52,245 nucleotides of DNA from positions 1-52,245 of the forward strand of contig UQIL01000018.1 in the NCBI GenBank assembly GCA_900541025.1, read 5' to 3'. This document shows, piece by piece, positions 39,875-47,140 of the stretch. The DNA is from an uncultured Collinsella sp. Lineage in GTDB: Bacteria; Actinomycetota; Coriobacteriia; Coriobacteriales; Coriobacteriaceae. The notes beneath the pieces are model-generated. The model saw only the letters and a program-made list of their open reading frames with translations. It searched no databases and had not been told where the DNA came from. The position numbers and the translations under genes are program-made. Position 1 is the stretch's first letter. Every line of letters starts with the position of its first letter.

Positions 39875-40099
39875 CTAGGGCACAGGGTCATAACCGCCGA
39901 CGTGCAGGGGATTGCAGCGAGCGATGCGCCTCACGGCAAGCCAGCAGCCTCTCAAAACACCGTATTTCTCAATCGCCTGAACGGCGTATTGCGAACACGT
40001 TGGATAATAAATGCAGGCGTCAGGCAATAAGGGCGAAATAACCTGTTGATATATGCGAATAGGAGCGATGGCAACACGCCGCAAGACGTGATTGCTCAT
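39875..40099 (-). CDS. yidD: membrane protein insertion efficiency factor YidD
   Basis: A 74-aa protein with the family pattern YQQVISPLLPDACIYYPTCSQYAVQAIEKYG and RIARCNPLHVGGYDPVP. It aids YidC-dependent insertion. Overlaps rnpA by 4 bases. Confidence 0.97.
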   Translation of the reverse strand: MSNHVLRRVAIAPIRIYQQVISPLLPDACIYYPTCSQYAVQAIEKYGVLRGCWLAVRRIARCNPLHVGGYDPVP

Positions 40100-40434
40100 C
40101 GCTCCTCCCCGGCAACGCCGGCGCGTTTCATAAGCGAACGCAACGCCTTGTCCATCTCCTGCGGCGAGGAAACCCTCGTCTTGGGAGTTGCGAACAAGAT
40201 GATGTCATAACCCGCAACGGGAAATCCGCAGCTGCGGGCGGCCTCGCGCATCACACGCTTAGAACGGTTGCGCACGACCGCACAACCGAGCCGTTTAGCA
40301 CCAACGAAGGCGACCCTTCCGGAGTCGCCTTCGCCAACCGATTCACATATGGTCATTCGAATCAGAGGATGATTGAAACGACGCCCCTGACTGAACACAT
40401 GCTCGAAATCTTGCCGAGACTTAATAGTCTTCAT
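40096..40434 (-). CDS. rnpA: ribonuclease P protein component
   Basis: A 112-aa protein that partners the RNase P RNA in processing tRNA 5' ends. Landmarks are RQDFEHVFSQGRRFNHPLI, VAFVGAKRLGCAVVRNRSKRVMREAAR (the RNR-like basic motif) and GYDIILFATPKT. Overlaps yidD by 4 bases. Confidence 0.97.
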   Translation of the reverse strand: MKTIKSRQDFEHVFSQGRRFNHPLIRMTICESVGEGDSGRVAFVGAKRLGCAVVRNRSKRVMREAARSCGFPVAGYDIILFATPKTRVSSPQEMDKALRSLMKRAGVAGEER

Positions 40435-40454
40435 GCGAGATGTGTGTATCGCTG

Positions 40455-40589
40455 CTAGACAGTGAGACGCTTGCGGCCCTTGGCGCGACGACGGGCGAGC
40501 ACGGCACGACCACCCTTAGTGGCCATACGGGCACGGAAGCCATGGGTCTTGGCACGCTTACGCTTATTAGGCTGATACGTACGCTTCAT
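40455..40589 (-). CDS. rpmH: 50S ribosomal protein L34
   Basis: A 44-aa protein starting MKRTYQPNKRKRAKTHGFRA, nearly standard for L34. AGGAGGA precedes the ATG at 40589. First gene of the operon rpmH-rnpA-yidD-yidC-jag. A longer reading to 40649 is a translated leader, not part of the protein. Confidence 0.98.
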   Translation of the reverse strand: MKRTYQPNKRKRAKTHGFRARMATKGGRAVLARRRAKGRKRLTV

Positions 40590-40661
40590 CTTAAGTTCCT
40601 CCTGCTGCATTTCGAGTGTCCGCGGGGACGCGGACGCAGATATAGACACGTGAGCTTGAAG

Positions 40662-40691
40662 ATTGTAGGGAAATCAATGTTCAAATGTCAA
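40662..40691 (-). promoter_or_regulatory. promoter of the rpmH operon
   Basis: On the minus strand, TTGACA (40691-40686) and TACAAT (40667-40662) are separated by 18 bp: near-perfect sigma-70-type boxes, about 73 bp before the rpmH start. Confidence 0.75.
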
Positions 40692-40934
40692 GAAATCAAA
40701 GGTAAAAGGTTGCGCAGTTCACACGGTTCCCCCATAAGCCGAGCTCGATTTAGCAGTACATGGCAATTTTTCACGATATTTCATCGAGTTTTCAACAGGT
40801 CATGTTGGCAATGTTGAGAACTTTTCGTCCGTTTTCCAAAGTTTTCAACAGGTTTTGAAAAGTTGTCGAAAGATGAGAAACATTGCACGGTGAGCTACTA
40901 TTTGTTCGAAACCTTTTGAAAGATTGCGAGCGGC
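40692..40934. other. putative oriC, left part
   Basis: Between divergent rpmH and the ATPase gene. TTTTCAACAGGT occurs exactly at 40789-40800 and 40842-40853, and TTCTCAACA (inverted) at 40812-40820. A 17-base string TTGAAAAGTTGTCGAAA (40855-40871) recurs with one change downstream of dnaA at 44045. No consensus TTATCCACA boxes are seen. DnaA binding here is inference. Confidence 0.65.
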
Positions 40935-42287
40935 ATGTCTGACGACTTTTACACCATGGTCGATTCCGGAGACCCGGCACCCGACAACGAGCACATCACC
41001 GGCGTGCGCGAAGAGCGTGAGGAAGGCGAGCAGACGACCACGCAGGCGCCAAAAGCCATGTACGCCGCGCGCATCGCCGTCTATGATGACATGCTGTCGA
41101 CACCGCGTGTGATCGTCATTGATCCGCAAGATGTCCGCACGTATTTGGAAGAGACGACCAACACCGTCTACCAGTGCATGAAAGAACAAGGTGGCCATAT
41201 CTCGCTCATGGTCATCCGCGAGATTGTCGAAAACTTTATCCACGCGCACTTTGCCGAGCCCATCATCTCGATTCTGGACGGCGGAGACACCATCCGCTTT
41301 GCTGATCAAGGACCCGGCATCGACGACAAGGAGCGCGCTTTCGACTTTGGCGTTACCAGCGCAAACAGCAAGATGAAGCGCTATATCCGTGGAACCGGAG
41401 CAGGGTTTCCCATGGTGCAGGAGTATTTGGAAAACGCCGGCGGGGCCGTGTCCATCGAGGACAACATGGGCAACGGCACCGTGGTTACGGTAAGCCTGGA
41501 CCCTAAACGCGTGCAGGAAATAGAGCGTGCCGGCGGACGCGGTGCTGCCGTGCGGCCCGAGACGGAGCAGCCCACATATCCCCTGCCGGGAGCTTTTGCG
41601 CAGCAGCCCATGGCAACGCAGCAGATGCAGCCCCCCGTGGGACAGATGCAGCAGCCCGGAATGCTTCCTACACAAGAGCCCCAGGCGGCATCGATGTCGA
41701 TGCCGCCAAACGCGCCAGGGGCCATGCCGCTGGCGGATCAGGATGCAGCAGCAATGCAGCAGGCGACGGGGGCACCGGGTGGCCAGCAAATGGGATATCA
41801 GCCGTACCAACAGGGATATCCATATCAGCAGATGCCGCCACTGGGGTATGGCCAGCAGTTCCCGCAACAGTACCAGCAGGGATATCAGCAGCCGTACCAG
41901 CAGATGCCGCAGCAGCAGTACAACCCCTGGGCCCAGCAGATGCCTCCGCAGCCTTACCAACAGTGGCCTCAAAGTTTTCAACAGCAAATGCCGCCGATGC
42001 AGAGTTCTCAACAACCAGCAGCTCAAATGATGTATCCTAATGCAGCAAATCAGTATGCGCAGCCACAACCGGACGTGTTCGTAAGCGATCGCGGCAACGC
42101 CGCGCTGGGCTATCTGGCGCAAAATCAAGCGTGCGGTGCAACCGATCTGGCGAGGACGTTTGGAAACTCGGCCCCCACTTGGTCACGCACGCTCAATGAC
42201 TTGGCGCAGGCCGGCTTGGTCATCAAGCATGGCCAGAAATACCATCTGACCGAACTCGGCACCGCTCGCGTGCGAGCTCAGAGCTAA
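40935..42287 (+). CDS. GHKL ATPase with C-terminal winged helix, upstream of dnaA
   Basis: A 450-aa protein. Residues about 45-195 form an HATPase_c domain: N box VIREIVENFIHAHFAEP, G1 box DQGPGIDD and G2 box GTGAGFPMVQEYL, with the Mg-binding Asn (VEN) and Asp. There is no HisKA or phospho-acceptor domain, so it is not a standard sensor kinase. Residues 205-375 are Gln/Pro/Met-rich repeats of the type YQQ, QMPP and QPY. The last 65 residues form a winged helix (LGYLAQNQACGATDLARTFGNS, TWSRTLNDLAQAGLVIKHGQKYHLTELG). The 16 bp to dnaA suggests co-transcription. SpoIIAB-like anti-sigma kinases share the ATPase fold; function here is unknown. Confidence 0.82.
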   Translation: MSDDFYTMVDSGDPAPDNEHITGVREEREEGEQTTTQAPKAMYAARIAVYDDMLSTPRVIVIDPQDVRTYLEETTNTVYQCMKEQGGHISLMVIREIVENFIHAHFAEPIISILDGGDTIRFADQGPGIDDKERAFDFGVTSANSKMKRYIRGTGAGFPMVQEYLENAGGAVSIEDNMGNGTVVTVSLDPKRVQEIERAGGRGAAVRPETEQPTYPLPGAFAQQPMATQQMQPPVGQMQQPGMLPTQEPQAASMSMPPNAPGAMPLADQDAAAMQQATGAPGGQQMGYQPYQQGYPYQQMPPLGYGQQFPQQYQQGYQQPYQQMPQQQYNPWAQQMPPQPYQQWPQSFQQQMPPMQSSQQPAAQMMYPNAANQYAQPQPDVFVSDRGNAALGYLAQNQACGATDLARTFGNSAPTWSRTLNDLAQAGLVIKHGQKYHLTELGTARVRAQS

Positions 42288-42302
42288 AGAACGGGAGAGA
42301 CA

Positions 42303-44027
42303 GTGGACGAGGAAGCAAGCATCATACTGGGGGATGCCATCGCCTTTTGCCAGCGCGACGGCCAAGATGCACGCCTCATCAACATGCTGGGGCAATCGCG
42401 CGCCATAAGCCTGACCGAGGATACGCTCACGATCGAGGCGCCCTCGCGCTTTGCCATCGCGCAGCTCAAAAAGCATCAGCCGACTATTGAGGCCTATCTG
42501 GAAGAAATCGCCTTTGCACCGATTGCGCTCGACATCGTGGCACCGCAAGGCGCCGCGACGGAATCCGCTGCCGCGACGGCGCCCGCCACGGCTCCCGCTG
42601 CTTCCCCGGCGGTGCCGGCCTCCACAGGCGACGCGCCGACAATCGAGCACCAGCACGGTGATGTTTCCCGTGAAACCATGGCACCATTGCCGACCGCGGC
42701 GGCGACGTCAACGAACGCACCCGTCACGCACATGCCCATCGCTCACGACGCAGCGGCGGGCGCTGATTCGGGCATTGCAATCAAGAACACGCTCTCGGCC
42801 GATGATTTTCGTCGCATGATGAACCAGATGAAGGGTGGAGCGCCGACTAAATCCACGCAAGCTGCGACCCCCGCTTCACCCATGCCAGCACCAACCGTGC
42901 CGGCCGAGCAGAATACGGATGGAGCCCCACTCGCCGCGAACTCAAAATTTACCTTTGAGAACTTTGTCTACGGCCCCGAGAACAGCCATGCCTATCGCTC
43001 GGCACTCAAGTTTGCCGCCCTCGCGGACGAGCGCGGCACGTGCACATCACTGTTCATCTACGGCAAATCGGGCCTGGGCAAGACCCACCTGTTGCTCGCT
43101 ATCAAAAACGAGCTCGCCGAGAAGTCGCCCGAGATCAAGGTCAAGTATGCCAACTCCCAGGCATATCTGGACGACCTGATGACCGAGTTCGACCGCCAAA
43201 AGAAGAGCAACGCCCCCATCATGCAGGCGTACCACGGCGTGGACGTGCTCATCATCGATGACATCCAAAACATCATCGGCAAGCGCGCGAGCGTGGACTA
43301 CTTTTTCCAGCTCATGGACGAGTTCATCCGCAACAACAAGAAGGTCGTCATCGCGGCAGACCGCGCCCCCAAGGACCTGAGCATGGACGAGCGTCTGACC
43401 AGCCGCTTCAACGCCGGCATGCTCTGCCTGGTCGCAGAGCCCAGCTACGAGATGAAATACAAGATCTTGCAGCGCTATTACGAGAACACCATCGTCGCCG
43501 CTCCCGAGGCAGGCGACGACTCACTGCTGGCGGCCTACGGGGGCGACGGCGGGCACCTGACCGACGAGCACTTTAAACACATGGCCGAGGTCTCGGGCAC
43601 CAACATCCGCGAACTCGAGAGCTTTTGCGAGCGCTGCGCCGGCGAGGCGGGCGACCGCGAGCGCGAGGGCGGGGAACTCACCTTTGACGATATCGACGCC
43701 ATCGCCAACCAGTACTTCGACACATCGGCCAAAAAGATCAACGTCCAGACGGTTCAGTCCGTCATCGAAGAGCAGTACGGCGTGACGCACGAGGAGCTCA
43801 TCGGCCCGCGTCGCAACGCCAATATCGCCAAAGCACGCCATATCGCTATCTACCTGGCCATCGAGATGTGCGAGATGACGACCACGGCGGTGGGCGCCGA
43901 ATTTGGCAACCGCAACCACTCGACCGTCAGCACGAGCTACAAAAAGGTCCAGAAGATGATCCAGGAAGACCGCACCGTCACCGAAGACCTCAAATCGCTG
44001 CGCGATAAAATTACACTGCGTTCGTAG
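42303..44027 (+). CDS. dnaA: chromosomal replication initiator DnaA
   Basis: A 574-aa AAA+ initiator. A short N-terminal domain I, then a long Ala/Pro/Thr-rich linker (about 80-210), then AAA+: Walker A FIYGKSGLGKTHLLLAI, Walker B VDVLIIDDIQNI, sensor 1 VVIAADRAPKDL and the arginine finger region. Domain IV ends MCEMTTTAVGAEF then GNRNHSTVSTSYKKV; E. coli has GRDHTTV here, so the DNA-contact residues Asp and Thr are Asn and Ser. GTG start with GGGAGAG upstream, 16 bases after the previous gene. Confidence 0.97.
   Translation: MDEEASIILGDAIAFCQRDGQDARLINMLGQSRAISLTEDTLTIEAPSRFAIAQLKKHQPTIEAYLEEIAFAPIALDIVAPQGAATESAAATAPATAPAASPAVPASTGDAPTIEHQHGDVSRETMAPLPTAAATSTNAPVTHMPIAHDAAAGADSGIAIKNTLSADDFRRMMNQMKGGAPTKSTQAATPASPMPAPTVPAEQNTDGAPLAANSKFTFENFVYGPENSHAYRSALKFAALADERGTCTSLFIYGKSGLGKTHLLLAIKNELAEKSPEIKVKYANSQAYLDDLMTEFDRQKKSNAPIMQAYHGVDVLIIDDIQNIIGKRASVDYFFQLMDEFIRNNKKVVIAADRAPKDLSMDERLTSRFNAGMLCLVAEPSYEMKYKILQRYYENTIVAAPEAGDDSLLAAYGGDGGHLTDEHFKHMAEVSGTNIRELESFCERCAGEAGDREREGGELTFDDIDAIANQYFDTSAKKINVQTVQSVIEEQYGVTHEELIGPRRNANIAKARHIAIYLAIEMCEMTTTAVGAEFGNRNHSTVSTSYKKVQKMIQEDRTVTEDLKSLRDKITLRS
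42662..42677. promoter_or_regulatory. parS-like site inside dnaA
   Basis: TGTTTCCCGTGAAACC differs from the perfect parS at one central base and the last base. It lies in the linker of dnaA, 5 kb from the parS cluster. It may bind ParB weakly or be chance. Confidence 0.45.
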
Positions 44028-44036
44028 GGAAATAGA

Positions 44037-44265
44037 GACACCTGTTGAAAACTTGTCGAAACCATGGGCATAAGGTGTCTAAAACCCAACCCGCGGTGGT
44101 GAAAAGTTTTGCGCAGGTTTTGAACGAGGAAAACCACCCCCGTTGCACACAGGTTGCTGTCGATTCTCTTTCTGGGTCTGACCTGCGTCTTTGGGAGTAA
44201 TCAACAGTTTCGTCAGTACTATTACTATTATTAAGATATTTATATCTATAGAAAGGTATTAAAAG
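44037..44265. other. putative oriC, right part with unwinding region
   Basis: Between dnaA and dnaN. ACCTGTTGAAAA (44040-44051) is the inverse of the 12-base motif seen at 40789 and 40842. GACACCT (44037-44043) is inverted at 44073-44079. Near dnaN the AT-rich run 44217-44250 reads, on the minus strand, TAATAATAGTAATAGTAC, which matches the repeated DnaA-trio pattern near bacterial unwinding sites. Origin role is inference. Confidence 0.65.
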
Positions 44266-45369
44266 ATGAAGTTCACCGTCAGCCAGAGCTCGCTTACACA
44301 AGCCATCGGCGTCGTTATGAAGGGTGTCGCTTCGGCATCCACCCTCCCCATCCTGTCGGGCGTGCTCGTTAAGGCCCAAGACGGCATCTTGGAATTTCAG
44401 ACCTCTAACTACACCATCTCGATCCGTCATCGCATCGCGGCACATGTCGAAGAAGAGGGCGAGATGGTTATCCCCTGTAAGATGCTCTCCAATATCACCA
44501 AGACCCTCCCCGATGCCCCGGTCACCTTTGAGCTGTCCGAGCGCCAGGTGCTGATTGGTTGCGAGAAGAGCTCTTTCCGCCTGAACACGCTCGATGCCAA
44601 TGACTTCCCCGAGTTTCCGGCCTATGCCATCGAGAGTGCCGTGGAGCTGCCGACCGATGTCTTGTCCGAAATGGTCGGCCGCGTGTGGCGCGTCACCTCG
44701 ACCGACAAGGCTCGCCCCATCCTGGGCGGCGTGCACATGAAGGTCGAAAACAACACCGTACGCCTGGTGGCGACCGATTCCTTCCGCTTGGCCGTGTGCG
44801 ATACGCAGGTCGAGACCTCGACCCTCGAGGGCTCCTTTGAGCTCAACGTTCCGGCCGACGCCTTTAACGACGCGCTAAACATCATGGCTAGCCAGGCGAC
44901 CATCATGATCGGGGCTACCGACACCCAGGTCGTCTTCGAGGCCGGCAACACCACCTACGTGTCGCGCCGCATCGAGGGCGTGTACCCCAACTACAAGCAG
45001 CTCATCCCCGATTCGTGCGTGACGAGCGTCAAGATCGACGTCGCCGCCTTTAACGCCGCCCTCAAGCGCGTGGCCGTTATCGCGAGCGCCAACCCCGCCG
45101 TCAAGTTCGAGATCGATGTCGAGAACGGGCAGATGGGCCTGTCCTCCATTTCCAATGACCAGGACCTTGCGCAGGAGACGATCGATGTCGAGGCCGAGGG
45201 CGAGTCAGGTACCATCGCCTTCAACTACCACTACATCTTCGGCTGCCTCAATGCCCTGTCCAAGGAGAAGGAGATCACGCTGGAGCTCAAGAGCTACTCG
45301 CAGGCGGGCATCTTTAAGTCCTACGATAAGATCAACTACCTGTACCTGGTCATGCCGGTCCGCATCTAG
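44266..45369 (+). CDS. dnaN: DNA polymerase III beta subunit (sliding clamp)
   Basis: A 367-aa clamp, three repeated domains. The N-terminus is KFTVSQSSLTQAIGVVMKGVASASTLPILSGVLV. Conserved landmarks are KARPILGGVHMKVENNTVRLVATDSFRLA and YLVMPVRI at the C-terminus. The ring holds the polymerase on DNA. Preceded by AAAGG. First gene of the rightward dnaN-recF-dciA run. Confidence 0.97.
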   Translation: MKFTVSQSSLTQAIGVVMKGVASASTLPILSGVLVKAQDGILEFQTSNYTISIRHRIAAHVEEEGEMVIPCKMLSNITKTLPDAPVTFELSERQVLIGCEKSSFRLNTLDANDFPEFPAYAIESAVELPTDVLSEMVGRVWRVTSTDKARPILGGVHMKVENNTVRLVATDSFRLAVCDTQVETSTLEGSFELNVPADAFNDALNIMASQATIMIGATDTQVVFEAGNTTYVSRRIEGVYPNYKQLIPDSCVTSVKIDVAAFNAALKRVAVIASANPAVKFEIDVENGQMGLSSISNDQDLAQETIDVEAEGESGTIAFNYHYIFGCLNALSKEKEITLELKSYSQAGIFKSYDKINYLYLVMPVRI

Positions 45370-45378
45370 CGCTGCGCT

Positions 45379-46485
45379 ATGACCATGTTCGCCCGCGATC
45401 TTTCCGTCGCGCACTACCGCAGCTTCGATAGCTATCGCCTTGCCCTGGACGAGGGCGTGACGATACTTGCGGGACCCAACGCGGCGGGAAAGACCAATCT
45501 CATAGAGGCGCTGCAGCTGCTGACGAGCGGCGCCTCGTTTAGGCATCCGACCGCAGCGGAGCTCGTCCATGACGGCGTGGGCTCGTGCAAGATCGAGCTG
45601 AGGCTCGAGGGCGACGGCCGCGTGCTTGATATGGGATTGAGCGCGGAGGACGGTAAGCGCTCGTTTAGCCGCAACGGCAAGAGATGCTCTGCCGCTGGTG
45701 TGCGCGGGGTTCTGCCGAGCGTGCTGTTTTGCCCCGACCATCTGGACATGGTTAAGCGAGGCGCCAGTGTGCGCCGCGCCGCCCTCGATGACTTTGGCAT
45801 GCAGCTGAGTGCGCGTTATGCCGATCTTGCGAGCACCTATGGGCGCTGCGTGACCCAGCGTAACGCCCTGCTCAAGGAGACCTGGTGCTGTCGCGAGATG
45901 CTCGGCGCGTGGAACGATTCGATTGCCCGCGCGGGTTCGGCCCTGCTCGTGCACCGGTTGGCCCTACTCGACCGGCTGGCGGGCCATGTGCACACTGCCT
46001 ACGGGCAAGTGGCGTCCGGCGAGGCTGCCAACGTGGCCTATGCGTCCACGCTGGGGGATTTGCCCCAGGTCGAGGATCGCGAAGAGCTGAAGGGCTGGGC
46101 GTACGAGCGCATGCTGGCTGCCCTTGATGAGCACGCCGACGAGGAAATCCGCCGCGGCGTGACGTTGGTGGGACCGCATCGCGACGAGATTGAGTTTACC
46201 GTGGCGGGTCGCTCCGCCCGTTCATTTGCCAGCCAAGGACAGCAGCGTACATTGGTGCTGTCCTGGAAGGTGGCCGAGGTTGCCGTGGCTCGCGATGTCC
46301 TGGGCACCGCCCCACTGCTGCTTTTGGACGACGTGATGAGCGAGCTCGACGGCGAGCGTCGCGGCGCTTTCCTGCGGCTGATCGGCGATGATATCCAGAC
46401 GGTCATAACCACGACCAACCTGGGGTACTTTACCGATGACCTGCTTGATCGAGCCAAGGTGGTGAGCATGGGTGAGACGTGCTAA
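45379..46485 (+). CDS. recF: DNA replication/repair protein RecF
   Basis: A 368-aa ABC-type ATPase for gap repair. Walker A is LAGPNAAGKTNLIEALQ, the signature region FASQGQQRTLVLSWKVAEV and the Walker B LLLLDDVMSELDGERR. It begins 9 bases after dnaN, as usual. Overlaps the next gene by 14 bases. Confidence 0.96.
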   Translation: MTMFARDLSVAHYRSFDSYRLALDEGVTILAGPNAAGKTNLIEALQLLTSGASFRHPTAAELVHDGVGSCKIELRLEGDGRVLDMGLSAEDGKRSFSRNGKRCSAAGVRGVLPSVLFCPDHLDMVKRGASVRRAALDDFGMQLSARYADLASTYGRCVTQRNALLKETWCCREMLGAWNDSIARAGSALLVHRLALLDRLAGHVHTAYGQVASGEAANVAYASTLGDLPQVEDREELKGWAYERMLAALDEHADEEIRRGVTLVGPHRDEIEFTVAGRSARSFASQGQQRTLVLSWKVAEVAVARDVLGTAPLLLLDDVMSELDGERRGAFLRLIGDDIQTVITTTNLGYFTDDLLDRAKVVSMGETC

Positions 46486-47035
46486 TTACGAGCGCGAGAG
46501 CGAAACGGTCGCCTTCAGCGGGTTTTTGAACGCAGAGCGCCAGCGCATCCTGGCGTCGGCGACCCCCGAGCGCCGTGCGCAGATGGAGGCCGCCGAGGAG
46601 TCGCGCACGGTCTATCGCGCATGGAACGCGGTGTGCTCGGGCACGCGCGAGGGACGGCATGTGACGGGACTGCGCTACCTGCCCGAGTCCAATGAGCTGC
46701 TGGTGTATCTCGACTCGCCCTCGTGGACGCAGGAAATGACGCTGTTGCGCGAGATCATCCGCGCGCGCATGGAGCGCGCCGGTGCGCATGTGGACGGCCT
46801 GGTGTTCAAAACCACCGCGCCCGGTCACACGCCGCCCGCCGCCAAGGAGCGCCTGCGCCCGTCGACGACCGAGCGACCGCCGGCCCCGCACGCCGACCTA
46901 AGTGAGGCCGAGCGTACCGAGATCGAGCGCCAAGTGGCGCCCATCGAAGACCAAAAACTGCGCGAGGCCCTCGAGAATGCCATGAGAGCCAGTGCCGAGT
47001 GGGCCAAGGGCGTGCAAAGCAAAAAAGAGCCTTAA
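46472..47035 (+). CDS. dciA: DciA-like DUF721 protein
   Basis: A 187-aa protein with GTG start overlapping recF by 14 bases. The region YRAWNAVCSGTREGRHVTGLRYLPESNELLVYLDSPSWTQEM is the DUF721 core (a KH-like fold). In bacteria lacking the DnaC loader, DciA helps load the replicative helicase. The C-terminal half is charged and disordered. Helicase loading here is inferred from family and its place after recF. Confidence 0.9.
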   Translation: MRRANYERESETVAFSGFLNAERQRILASATPERRAQMEAAEESRTVYRAWNAVCSGTREGRHVTGLRYLPESNELLVYLDSPSWTQEMTLLREIIRARMERAGAHVDGLVFKTTAPGHTPPAAKERLRPSTTERPPAPHADLSEAERTEIERQVAPIEDQKLREALENAMRASAEWAKGVQSKKEP

Positions 47036-47061
47036 ATCGCATCTGGTGGCCTTGTAGAGCC

Positions 47062-47091
47062 AAATACCCTCGTTCCCGAGGGTATTTTTTT
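47062..47091 (+). terminator. terminator after dciA
   Basis: ATACCCTC (47064-47071) pairs with GAGGGTAT (47078-47085), followed by a T run. It separates the dnaN operon from gyrB. Confidence 0.85.
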
Positions 47092-47140
47092 ACGATAAAC
47101 TAGTAAGGCTGTACACATTTTCTTGACTGAAGGAGGACGT

